Below, piece by piece: positions 1 to 5,520 of a stretch of DNA of 5,520 nucleotides. The translations under genes were made by a program, and so were the position numbers. Source of the DNA: Alphaproteobacteria bacterium (GTDB lineage: Bacteria > Pseudomonadota > Alphaproteobacteria > RS24); contig RFZE01000099.1 of assembly GCA_009920875.1 (NCBI GenBank), forward strand, positions 1 to 5,520, in the 5' to 3' direction. Position 1 is the first letter of the stretch, and every line of letters begins with the position of its first letter. The notes under the pieces were generated by a model. The model was not told the origin of the DNA and ran no database searches. It was given only the letters and a program-made list of their open reading frames with translations.

Positions 1-501
1 AAAACGCGCATTGGTATAGGCGGCGCTTGCATGATTATCGACCAGCACTGCTTTCGCGCCATCGGCCAATTTTATTTTGTGATGCAGGTGCATAGTCTCA
101 CTGCCCGAAATGGTGATGACCAAAGGCCGCGCCAATGCTCCGCTAATTTCAACATTCAACCCGTCTTGCGCCAGTGCCGCATTGTAATTGAGCATGGCGT
201 CATCACCGACCGATGCCGCTTCAAAGGCGTGTAAAGTCAGCCCCTCGGCAGACGGAGCCTCAACCAGCTTGCCGTCTTCAAACATCGCCATCAGCGGGTC
301 AATGGCTAAAAAATCAACCGAGTCAATGCGGTCGTTAGCTGCCATGCCAAGCAACCGCGCCAAATCAGTATAGTGCCAAGCTTCTTGCCGGCGGGTCGGC
401 AAGCCGAGCTTCTCCGCCGCCGCCAAAGCCTTGGCGCGGGTCGCCGCATCGCCCGGCAAGTGACCGCTCACGCGGTCAAAATAGGCTTGCGCGTCAAGCA
501 T
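1..501 (-). CDS. sufD: SufD, Fe-S cluster assembly scaffold subunit (N-terminal part, runs off left edge)
   Basis: SufD pairs with SufB and a SufC dimer in the cytosolic SufBCD scaffold, and is linked to iron acquisition and cluster building. The frame is open from the ATG at 499-501 to the first base of the window, giving 167 codons of a protein usually around 420-440 residues, so the beta-helix core and C-terminus lie outside. The N-terminal helical domain ends in the family signature RRQEAWHYTDL (residues 37-47; W42, Y44, T45). Later the stretch NYNAALAQDGLNVEISG resembles the start of the SufD beta-helix. The start is set by the ATGCTTGA overlap with the sufC stop (8 shared bases) and by a purine-rich GGAGAGG at 508-514. 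Because sufC lies directly upstream and the RxEAWxYT motif is present, SufD is much more likely than a second SufB. It should be co-transcribed with sufC. No frameshift is seen in the visible part. Confidence 0.95.
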   Translation of the reverse strand, partial: MLDAQAYFDRVSGHLPGDAATRAKALAAAEKLGLPTRRQEAWHYTDLARLLGMAANDRIDSVDFLAIDPLMAMFEDGKLVEAPSAEGLTLHAFEAASVGDDAMLNYNAALAQDGLNVEISGALARPLVITISGSETMHLHHKIKLADGAKAVLVDNHASAAYTNARF

Positions 502-1258
502 TGACCGCCTCTCCGACAAATTCGCCATAGCCTGACTTTTCGAGTTCCAAAGCCAGTTCAGGGCCACCCGATTTAACAATTTGACCGGCCGCCATGACAT
601 GCACGACATCGGGTTTGATGAAATCGAGTAGGCGCTGATAATGAGTGATGACCAGCATGCCGCGATCAGGGGCGCGCAAAGCGTTTACCCCCTCGGCCAC
701 CGTCTTCAGCGCATCAATATCAAGGCCGCTATCGGTTTCGTCCAAAATCGCCAGCTTCGGTTCCAGCATGGCCATTTGCAAAATTTCATTGCGCTTTTTC
801 TCGCCGCCCGAAAAGCCGACATTCAATTGCCGCTTCAGCATGTCATCATTCATGCCGAGGCCACACGATTTCTCGCGCGCCAGACGCAGAAAGCTGGCCG
901 CGTCCATTTCATCTTCCCCACGCCCGCGAAGAATGGCGTTCAGTGAGGTTTTCAAAAACGTCATATTGGTGACGCCGGGAATTTCAAGCGGATATTGAAA
1001 AGCCAAAAACAGACCGGCAATGGCGCGTTCTTCAGGTGCCATATCGGCCAAAGACCGGCCATCAAACAGCATATCGCCATCGCTCACCTCATAGCCATCT
1101 TTACCCGACAGCACATAAGACAGTGTCGATTTGCCCGAACCGTTCGGCCCCATAATCGCATGCACTTCACCCGGTTGAATGGCCAGCGACAGGCCGTTCA
1201 AAATAGGTGTGCCGTCAACACCGGCGTGCAAATTCTTGATTTCCAGCAAAGCACTCAT
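494..1258 (-). CDS. sufC: SufC, ABC-type ATPase of the Fe-S assembly scaffold
   Basis: SufC is the cytosolic ATPase that binds SufB and SufD and drives the conformational change needed for cluster assembly; it has no membrane partner. At 254 residues it has the usual family length (about 250). In order it shows Walker A GPNGSGKST (37-45), the Q-loop in FQYP (Q88), the ABC signature FSGGEKKR (149-156), Walker B LAILDETDSGLD (169-180) with E174 as the candidate catalytic glutamate, and the switch histidine in ITHYQRLL (H206). The sequence DETDSGLDIDAL is characteristic of SufC among ABC ATPases. The ATG start shares ATGA with the sufB stop (4-base overlap) and has a strong ribosome site GGAAGGAA at 1266-1273, 7 bases upstream. 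The C-terminus overlaps the sufD start. All catalytic motifs are intact. Confidence 0.98.
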   Translation of the reverse strand: MSALLEIKNLHAGVDGTPILNGLSLAIQPGEVHAIMGPNGSGKSTLSYVLSGKDGYEVSDGDMLFDGRSLADMAPEERAIAGLFLAFQYPLEIPGVTNMTFLKTSLNAILRGRGEDEMDAASFLRLAREKSCGLGMNDDMLKRQLNVGFSGGEKKRNEILQMAMLEPKLAILDETDSGLDIDALKTVAEGVNALRAPDRGMLVITHYQRLLDFIKPDVVHVMAAGQIVKSGGPELALELEKSGYGEFVGEAVNA

Positions 1259-2736
1259 CCAACGCTTCCTTCCAATGAAATACCGACCAGTTTTTGCGCT
1301 TCAACCGCAAATTCCATCGGCAAATGTTGCAATACATCGCGGCAAAACCCGTTGACGATAAGCGCCACCGCTTCCTCGGCATCGAGGCCACGCTGCTGGC
1401 AGAAAAACAACTGATCATCGCTGATTTTCGAGGTCGTCGCCTCATGCTCCAATACGGCGGAGAGGTTTTTCGCCTCAATATAAGGCACGGTATGGGCGGC
1501 GCATTTATCGCCAATCAGCAGACTGTCGCATTGGGTGAAATTGCGCGCGCCCGATGCCTTCGGATGCACGTTAACCTGCCCGCGATAAGCGTTTGACGAG
1601 CGCCCCGCCGAAATGCCTTTGGAGATGATACGGCTGGATGTGTTTTTGCCCAGATGCAGCATTTTCGTGCCGCTATCGACTTGCTGCATATTGTTGGAAA
1701 TGGCAATCGAGTAAAACTCACCGACCGAGTCATCACCGCGCAAAATGCAGCTTGGATATTTCCACGTCACGGCCGAGCCGGTTTCAACTTGCGTCCAGCT
1801 AATGCGCGCGCGCGCCTCGCGGCAATCACCGCGCTTGGTAACGAAATTATAAATGCCGCCCTTGCCGTTCTCATCGCCCGGATACCAGTTTTGCACGGTC
1901 GAATATTTAATCTCGGCATCTTCCAATGCGACCAATTCGACAACCGCCGCATGCAGCTGGTTTTCGTCGCGCATGGGCGCGGTGCAGCCTTCCAAATAGC
2001 TGACATAAGCGCCTTTATCGGCAATCACCAAAGTGCGCTCAAATTGGCCCGTATTGGCCTCATTGATGCGGAAATAGGTCGACAGTTCCATCGGGCATTT
2101 CACACCCGGCGGGATATAGCAAAACGACCCGTCCGAGAAAACGGCCGAGTTGAGAGCGGCAAAATAATTATCCGATTTCGGCACAACCGAACCGAGATAT
2201 TTTTTCACCAAGTCAGGGTGCTCTTGCACCGCTTCGGAAAAGGAGCAGAAAATTACGCCATCTTTGGCCAACTCTTCGCGGAAGGTCGTGCCGACCGAGA
2301 CGCTGTCAAACACCGCATCAACCGCCACTTTGCGAACCCCTGCCAATACTTCCTGCTCTTGCAGCGGAATGCCGAGCTTGGAATAGGTTTCCAGCAATTG
2401 CGGATCGACCTCATCAAGGCTTTTCGGGCCGTCTTCCATCGATTTCGGTGCCGCGTAATAGCACAAATCTTGATAATCGATTTTCGGGTAATCGACATGC
2501 GCCCAATCGGGCTCGTCCATTGTCTTCCAACGCTCATAAGCGTCCAATCGCCAATCGAGCAGCCATTGCGGCTCTTCCTTTTTGGCCGATATGAAACGGA
2601 TAATATCTTCGCTCAGACCATTGGGAATCTTGTCGACATCAATTTCAGTGGTGAAGCCATATTTATAATGCTCACCGCCAAATTTGGCGACTTGGTCTAC
2701 CGTCTCTTTATCAATCGAGGCTTTTGCTTCGCTCAT
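1255..2736 (-). CDS. sufB: SufB, Fe-S cluster assembly scaffold subunit
   Basis: SufB is the main scaffold subunit: it accepts persulfide sulfur from the desulfurase system and, with SufD, holds the nascent cluster. The 493 residues match the normal family length. The N-terminal part has GGEHYKYGF (20-28); the beta-helix core includes GSFCYIPPGVKCPMELSTYF (203-222), YLEGCTAP and NFVTKRGDC; the C-terminal part has RNFTQCDSLLIG, LEHEATTSKISDDQLFFCQQRG and IVNGFCRDVLQHLPMEFAVEA. C403 (in QCDS) and E432 (in EHEATT) line up with E. coli SufB C405 and E434, residues reported to be important for cluster assembly at the SufB-SufD interface, so the protein looks functional. The start is supported by GGAG at 2743-2746, 6 bases upstream, and by the desulfurase stop only 3 bases away. 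Its stop overlaps the sufC start. It is part of the iscR-led operon. Confidence 0.98.
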   Translation of the reverse strand: MSEAKASIDKETVDQVAKFGGEHYKYGFTTEIDVDKIPNGLSEDIIRFISAKKEEPQWLLDWRLDAYERWKTMDEPDWAHVDYPKIDYQDLCYYAAPKSMEDGPKSLDEVDPQLLETYSKLGIPLQEQEVLAGVRKVAVDAVFDSVSVGTTFREELAKDGVIFCSFSEAVQEHPDLVKKYLGSVVPKSDNYFAALNSAVFSDGSFCYIPPGVKCPMELSTYFRINEANTGQFERTLVIADKGAYVSYLEGCTAPMRDENQLHAAVVELVALEDAEIKYSTVQNWYPGDENGKGGIYNFVTKRGDCREARARISWTQVETGSAVTWKYPSCILRGDDSVGEFYSIAISNNMQQVDSGTKMLHLGKNTSSRIISKGISAGRSSNAYRGQVNVHPKASGARNFTQCDSLLIGDKCAAHTVPYIEAKNLSAVLEHEATTSKISDDQLFFCQQRGLDAEEAVALIVNGFCRDVLQHLPMEFAVEAQKLVGISLEGSVG

Positions 2737-2739
2737 TTT

Positions 2740-3498
2740 CTACTCCGCAGCCAGCGCGCGTCCGGCCAGCTTGCTCCATTCATCGACCAGTTTTTCGGTG
2801 TCTTCACGATTGCTCTGCCAGCCGAGGCTGACGCGCAATACACCTTTACTTACATGGGTTTCCGCCCCCATGGCAGCGAGCACATGGCTGCGCGACACCT
2901 TGCCGCTGGAGCAGGCCGAACCGGCGCTCACCGCCACCCCTGCCAAGTCCAACGCCATCACCAAAGTCTCGGAATTCAACCCGCCCAGCGCAAAGCAACT
3001 GGTATTGGCAAGCCGGTCAGCATGTTTGCCGAAAATCTCAGTTTGCGGTTGCACCGCCAACAGCGCCGCTTCCATATCATCGCGCAACTCGGCCAGATTT
3101 GCGAAATCATTAAGGTCGCGCATCGCCGCTTTGGCGGCGGCGGCGAATGCGGCAATGCCCGAGATATTTTCCGAACCGGCGCGTCGGCCAAGCTCTTGTC
3201 CACCGCCAAGCAGTTGCGGCGGCACAACCACCGCCGGACGCGTGACCAATGCACCAATGCCCATAGGTGCGCCGAGTTTGTGGCCCGACAGGCTCAGCGC
3301 ATCAACGCCAAGCGCAAAAATATCAATCGGCATTTTGCCTGCCGCCTGCACCGCATCGCAAAACAGCAAGCTGCCATGCGCCCGCGTTTTGGCAGCAATC
3401 TCGGCAATCGGCTGGATAGTGCCGGTTTCATTATTGGCCAGCATCACGCAAACCAGCGCCGGCGTTTCCTGCCAATACCGCGCTGTGCTCAATGGCAC
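2740..3498 (-). CDS. Cysteine desulfurase, C-terminal fragment
   Basis: This frame has 252 residues if read from a GTG at 3496-3498. It holds LANNETGTIQP (20-30), the PLP-contacting aspartate and glutamine in CDAVQ (D48, Q51), the Schiff-base lysine in SLSGHKLG (K74), GGGQELGRRAGSEN (98-111) and the active-site loop SAGSACSSGK with persulfide cysteine C196. The end, SRSHVLAAMG then VLRVSLG, is normal for the family, and the TAG lies 3 bases before the sufB ATG. No ribosome site precedes the GTG, and the first ten or so residues have no clear family match, so the GTG is probably not a real start. The fragment could be read only by frameshifting or weak internal initiation, and it lacks the N-terminal PLP phosphate-binding part. 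Confidence 0.7.
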   Translation of the reverse strand: MPLSTARYWQETPALVCVMLANNETGTIQPIAEIAAKTRAHGSLLFCDAVQAAGKMPIDIFALGVDALSLSGHKLGAPMGIGALVTRPAVVVPPQLLGGGQELGRRAGSENISGIAAFAAAAKAAMRDLNDFANLAELRDDMEAALLAVQPQTEIFGKHADRLANTSCFALGGLNSETLVMALDLAGVAVSAGSACSSGKVSRSHVLAAMGAETHVSKGVLRVSLGWQSNREDTEKLVDEWSKLAGRALAAE

Positions 3499-3775
3499 TG
3501 ACCAAAAGCCGCTTAATCTCGCCCGCCGGTGCTTGGCGAAGCCCGAGCGCCAAATTACATGCCTCAGTGCCGCCTGAAGTAAAAATCACTGTCTCGGCAG
3601 GAGCGCTGACAAGCGCCGCGACATCGGCGCGCGCCGTCTCAACCAGCGCACGCGCTTTGCGTCCCTCTTCATGCACTGATGAGGGATTGCCGATATCCAG
3701 CGCAGCGACCAGCGCTTCGCGCGCTTCCGCCCGCAATGGCGCGGTGGCATTATAATCGAGATAGGTGCGGCTCAT
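3431..3775 (-). CDS. Cysteine desulfurase, N-terminal fragment
   Basis: This 114-residue reading frame carries the start of the aminotransferase class V fold. It has YLDYNATAP (5-13), the GNPSSVHEEGRKAR segment (29-42), the PLP phosphate-binding motif FTSGGTEACN (65-74) and SAIEHSAV (93-100), whose histidine H97 corresponds to the one that stacks on the PLP ring in IscS. After about residue 102 the sequence no longer resembles the family and runs out of frame to a TAA. The start shares ATGA with the iscR stop and has a strong GGAGG at 3783-3787, 7 bases upstream, so translation of this part should be efficient. Alone it lacks the PLP lysine and the catalytic cysteine and cannot be an active desulfurase. 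Confidence 0.8.
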   Translation of the reverse strand: MSRTYLDYNATAPLRAEAREALVAALDIGNPSSVHEEGRKARALVETARADVAALVSAPAETVIFTSGGTEACNLALGLRQAPAGEIKRLLVSAIEHSAVLAGNAGAGLRDAGQ

Positions 3776-4212
3776 TCAGCAGCCTCCAGCACTTGCGGCA
3801 TACGGCCATCGACCAAATCATCAAGCGAAATCGAGTTCAAAAAAGCATGTATCGTGCCGCCGAGATGCGCCCAAAGGTCGTGCGTCAGGCAGCGTCCGCT
3901 TTTCTTCAGACAACCCGCCGCCGCGCCGCAGCGCGTCACTTCCACTGGCTCATCGACCGCGCGAATGACATCGCCAATGCGAATGGCCTCTAAAGGCGCA
4001 GCCAGCAAATAACCACCGGCTTTGCCACGGCGGCTTTCCACCAAACCGGCGCGTCGCAAATCGCCGAATATTTGCTCCAAATAATTGAGAGAAATTTCCT
4101 GACGCTCACTGATATCGCTCAACGAAACCGGGCCTTCCGCCCCGTTTTTCGTCACTTGCGCCATATCAGCCATCGCCATGACCGCATATCGGCCTCTTGT
4201 CGATATTTTCAT
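3772..4212 (-). CDS. iscR: IscR, Rrf2-family Fe-S-sensing transcription regulator
   Basis: IscR is a dimeric winged-helix regulator that in cluster-bound form represses Fe-S assembly genes through type 1 DNA sites. The 146-residue protein starts MKISTRGRYAVMAM, close to the IscR N-terminus. The recognition helix region SLNYLEQIFGDLRRAGLVES spans 41-60, followed by the wing SRRGKAGGYLL (60-70). C95, C101, C108 and H111 correspond to the [2Fe-2S] ligands C92, C98, C104 and H107 of E. coli IscR, so it should bind a cluster; the second spacing is one residue longer (C-x5-C-x6-C-x2-H). E46 matches E. coli E43, which lets the apo form discriminate between site types. RirA, another Rrf2 protein of this class, is less likely given the N-terminus, the context and the type 1 site upstream. 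It is the first gene of the operon; a GGGG at 4223-4226 is the possible ribosome site. Its stop overlaps the desulfurase start by 4 bases. Confidence 0.93.
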   Translation of the reverse strand: MKISTRGRYAVMAMADMAQVTKNGAEGPVSLSDISERQEISLNYLEQIFGDLRRAGLVESRRGKAGGYLLAAPLEAIRIGDVIRAVDEPVEVTRCGAAAGCLKKSGRCLTHDLWAHLGGTIHAFLNSISLDDLVDGRMPQVLEAAE

Positions 4213-4304
4213 TACCCACTAACCCCTTTTAATTATTGGGCTTTTACGAAATTTCTTGCAATTTTGTCACACATTTGGCTATCAAGAGTGCAAATTCTGT
4301 CTCG

Positions 4305-4333
4305 GATATAGTAATTCCGACTAAATTAGTCAA
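4305..4333 (-). promoter_or_regulatory. Predicted sigma70-type promoter of the iscR-suf operon
   Basis: Read on the minus strand, TTGACT (4328-4333, five of six matches to the -35 consensus) is followed after exactly 17 bases by TATATC (4305-4310, four of six matches to the -10). Transcription would begin near 4298, leaving a leader of about 85 bases before the iscR ATG. The -35 hexamer is half of the IscR palindrome, so a bound repressor would block RNA polymerase directly. This is a prediction from consensus matching only. Confidence 0.7.
4307..4312 (+). promoter_or_regulatory. Possible -10 element for the divergent hydrolase gene
   Basis: TATAGT matches five of six bases of the -10 consensus and would place the transcription start near 4319, about 35 bases before the ATG at 4355. 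No convincing -35 is seen 16-18 bases upstream, so the call is weak. It shares four bases with the minus-strand -10, giving a compact divergent arrangement. The IscR palindrome would cover the start site. Confidence 0.4.
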
Positions 4334-4337
4334 GTTT
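4313..4337. promoter_or_regulatory. IscR type 1 binding site (operator)
   Basis: The core GACTAAATTAGTC (4319-4331) is a perfect inverted repeat with 6-base arms around A4325. Extended to CGACTAAATTAGTCAA it fits the E. coli type 1 core YGACTRWWWYAGTCRR at every position; over the full 25-base consensus there are only about four mismatches, all in the outer arms. It lies in the only intergenic gap of the window, upstream of iscR, where negative autoregulation is expected. It covers the iscR -35 and lies 18-42 bases before the hydrolase ATG on the other side, so it could control both directions. Confidence 0.85.
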
Positions 4338-4354
4338 CGCGTGTGGGAGAAACA

Positions 4355-5002
4355 ATGCCTGAAATTATTTTCAACGGCCCTGAAGGGCGTCTTGAAGGTC
4401 GCTTTACCCAAAACAAGGAAGCGGGCGCACCGATTGCATTGATTTTGCATCCGCTGCCGCAGCTGGGCGGCAATATGAACAATCCCGTCGCCTATCAGCT
4501 TTACCACCAATTTGCCAATCGCGGCTTTTCGGTATTGCGCTTTAATTTTCGCGGTGTCGGGCGCAGTCAGGGGGAATTTGACGAAGGTATTGGCGAATTG
4601 TCAGATGCCGCTTCAGCCTTGGATTGGCTGCAAAGCTTGAGTGCCGATGCCCGCCAATGCTGGATTGCCGGTTACAGTTTCGGCGCATGGATAGGCATGC
4701 AGCTTTTGATGCGCCGCCCTGAAATTTCCGGCTTTGTCTCCGTTGCGCCACCCGCCAATTTTTATGACTTCACCTTTCTCGCCCCCTGCCCCGCCAGTGG
4801 TTTGATTGTGCATGGCGATGCCGACCGCATTGTGCCGAAAGAAGATACGGTCAAATTGGTCGAACGGCTTCAAGCGCAAAAAGGCATCACCATTGATTAT
4901 GAAAATATGAGGGGTGCCAATCATTTCTTTGAAAAAGATATGGACTCGCTCGACAAAACCGTCGGCAAATATCTCGACCGCCGCATTGCGGAAATCGGCT
5001 AA
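4355..5002 (+). CDS. Alpha/beta hydrolase, COG2945-type, unknown substrate
   Basis: This is a small cytosolic alpha/beta hydrolase of 215 residues without a lid domain, signal peptide or membrane segment. The N-terminus MPEIIFNGPEGRLEGRF and the block LHPLPQLGGNMNN (31-43), with HP and GG for the oxyanion region, are typical of the COG2945 group; RFNFRGVGRSQGEFD (62-76) follows. The nucleophile elbow GYSFG has S108, the acid is probably D157 in HGDADRIVP, and the base is H190 in GANHFF, so the triad is complete. I chose the ATG at 4355 because GGGAG (4345-4349) sits 5 bases upstream; the in-frame GTG at 4343 would place the ribosome site inside the gene. Its reaction is unknown, and esterase or peptidase activity is only family-level inference. 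It is divergent from iscR, with an IscR site between them, and it overlaps the convergent anmK by 4 bases at its stop. Confidence 0.92.
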   Translation: MPEIIFNGPEGRLEGRFTQNKEAGAPIALILHPLPQLGGNMNNPVAYQLYHQFANRGFSVLRFNFRGVGRSQGEFDEGIGELSDAASALDWLQSLSADARQCWIAGYSFGAWIGMQLLMRRPEISGFVSVAPPANFYDFTFLAPCPASGLIVHGDADRIVPKEDTVKLVERLQAQKGITIDYENMRGANHFFEKDMDSLDKTVGKYLDRRIAEIG

Positions 5003-5520
5003 GCGCGAAATAAAATACCGCCGCTGACCGGTTCGCTCACGCCCGTGGTTTCGGGGCGCGATAAGGGCATTTTTCTGACTGAACGCATGGCCAGCCAAGC
5101 AAAGGCCTGCGCCTCCAAACTGTCGCCGTGCCAGCCCAACACATCGCAATCAATGAATTCAATTTGCGTGCGCGCCCTCAGCATCTCCGACAGCGCCTTA
5201 TTGTGTCGCCCACCGCCGCACATAATCACTTTGCTCGGCGGTTCGAGACAATGCGCCAAACCGCGCGCCACCGCCTCGGCGGTAAAGGCGGTAAGCGTGG
5301 CCGCACCATCAGCATTAGAAAGCGTCAGCACCGCTGCGCCGTCAAAGCTCAATCGGTCAAGCGATTTGGGGGGCTTCGTATCAAAATAAGGATGCGCCAT
5401 CAGAGTCGCCAAAGCGACTTCATCAACCGTGCCGCGCATGGCCAGCGCCCCGTCTTCATCATAGCGTGCGCCGGTTTTTTGCTTCACCCAATCATCGAGC
5501 AGCGCATTGGCCGGGCCGGT
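4999..5520 (-). CDS. anmK: AnmK, anhydro-N-acetylmuramic acid kinase (C-terminal part, runs off right edge)
   Basis: AnmK uses ATP to open and phosphorylate 1,6-anhydro-MurNAc, giving MurNAc-6-phosphate during recycling of cell-wall fragments in the cytosol. The 173 visible residues are about the C-terminal half of a protein of roughly 370 residues; the frame is open to the right edge. Family blocks in order (numbered from the first visible residue) are TGPANALLDDWV (1-12), YDEDGALAMRGTVDE (20-34), HPYFDTKPPKSLDR (43-56), MCGGGRHNKAL (100-110), HGDSLEAQAFAWLAMR (131-146) and PETTGVSEPVSGGIL (156-170). The glycine-rich CGGG and the TTG and GG blocks belong to the ASKHA kinase fold as found in AnmK. 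The gene converges on the hydrolase, with 4 bases shared between the two stop codons and no visible terminator hairpin. Its own promoter lies outside the window. Confidence 0.95.
   Translation of the reverse strand, partial: TGPANALLDDWVKQKTGARYDEDGALAMRGTVDEVALATLMAHPYFDTKPPKSLDRLSFDGAAVLTLSNADGAATLTAFTAEAVARGLAHCLEPPSKVIMCGGGRHNKALSEMLRARTQIEFIDCDVLGWHGDSLEAQAFAWLAMRSVRKMPLSRPETTGVSEPVSGGILFRA

Larger units (their letters stand above)
2740..3775 (-). pseudogene. iscS: Cysteine desulfurase (IscS/NifS type), broken by frameshift plus apparent internal deletion
   Basis: This family is PLP-dependent, converts cysteine to alanine and delivers the sulfur as a persulfide to the Fe-S scaffold. All the hallmarks are present but lie in two frames: the N-terminal frame starts at the ATG at 3773-3775 and stops at 3431, while the C-terminal frame is open from at least 3498 down to the TAG at 2740-2742. 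Joined near 3460-3490 they would give only about 340-345 residues, against roughly 380-400 for relatives. Missing is the stretch that in E. coli IscS runs from just after EHKAVL to just before the VNNEIG motif (about 33 residues). One indel cannot explain both the frame change and the missing length; a deletion of about 100 bases, not a multiple of three, would. A sequencing or assembly error is equally possible. The position between iscR and sufB is the expected one for iscS. The choice of iscS as symbol follows alphaproteobacterial usage. Confidence 0.85.

Noticed and set aside
3431..3498. Programmed ribosomal frameshifting as the way to make a full desulfurase.
   Set aside because: No slippery run or stimulatory hairpin is evident, and even a fused product would lack about 30-40 residues of the conserved fold.
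1654..3501. A 615-codon open frame on the plus strand, antisense to sufB and the desulfurase.
   Set aside because: It runs across two well-supported genes and their junction, is rich in Arg, His, Ala and Ile without recognisable motifs, and reflects the codon composition of the sense genes. The sense strand carries all the conserved residues.
4248..4261. Small palindromes GAAATTTC (4248-4255) and TTGCAA (4256-4261) in the iscR leader as a second operator.
   Set aside because: They are short, AT-rich and likely by chance in this region, and they match no regulator site that I can name with confidence.
4213..4304. A riboswitch or structured leader before iscR.
   Set aside because: The predicted leader is only about 85 bases and AT-rich, with no recognisable conserved aptamer or terminator hairpin.
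4343..4354. The in-frame GTG at 4343 as an earlier start of the hydrolase.
   Set aside because: It would put the GGGAG ribosome site inside the coding region. The ATG at 4355 has correct spacing and gives the usual family N-terminus MPEIIFNGPEG.
4244..4510. An 88-codon minus-strand frame covering the divergent promoter and the start of the hydrolase.
   Set aside because: It overlaps the operator and a clear gene, has no ribosome site that I can see, and resembles no family I know.
1..5520. Insertion sequences, CRISPR repeats, tRNA or rRNA genes, or integration sites.
   Set aside because: Nearly all of the window is accounted for by housekeeping genes; I saw no terminal inverted repeats, spaced direct repeats or tRNA-like cloverleaf.

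Overview
This window looks like chromosomal DNA of an alphaproteobacterium with medium GC content (mid-50s percent by eye). The order iscR-iscS-sufB-sufC-sufD on one strand, with a divergent COG2945-type alpha/beta hydrolase, is one I associate from memory with alphaproteobacterial iron-sulfur (Fe-S) cluster assembly loci. The protein motifs also read as typical for that class. Genus cannot be determined from the sequence alone.

Layout. Positions 1-4212 hold a minus-strand operon transcribed right to left: an Rrf2-family IscR regulator (3772-4212), a cysteine desulfurase (2740-3775), sufB (1255-2736), sufC (494-1258) and the N-terminal 167 codons of sufD (1-501), which runs off the left edge. 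Neighbouring genes overlap by 4-8 bases or are 3 bases apart, so this is one tightly packed transcription unit. Positions 4213-4354 are the only real intergenic region. It holds a near-consensus IscR type 1 palindrome centred on 4325, a good sigma70-type promoter facing iscR whose -35 lies inside that palindrome, and a weaker possible promoter facing right. The plus strand then carries a 215-residue alpha/beta hydrolase (4355-5002). Its stop overlaps by 4 bases the stop of a convergent anmK (anhydro-N-acetylmuramic acid kinase), whose C-terminal 173 codons fill 4999-5520.

How the genes work together (established for these families). The desulfurase supplies persulfide sulfur. SufB, SufC and SufD form the ATP-driven scaffold on which Fe-S clusters are built. 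IscR senses cluster status through a bound [2Fe-2S] cluster and represses its own operon through a type 1 site, and such a site is visible here. AnmK belongs to cell-wall recycling and is not obviously connected. The hydrolase is of unknown function, but its promoter region overlaps the IscR site.

The main anomaly is the desulfurase. Its first ~102 residues and last ~240 residues are in different frames, and roughly 30-40 residues of the expected fold are absent between them. The gene as given is therefore broken, by a true deletion or by a sequencing or assembly error. I found no mobile element, CRISPR array, RNA gene or clearly new system; apart from the broken gene this is an ordinary housekeeping region with an informative regulatory site.
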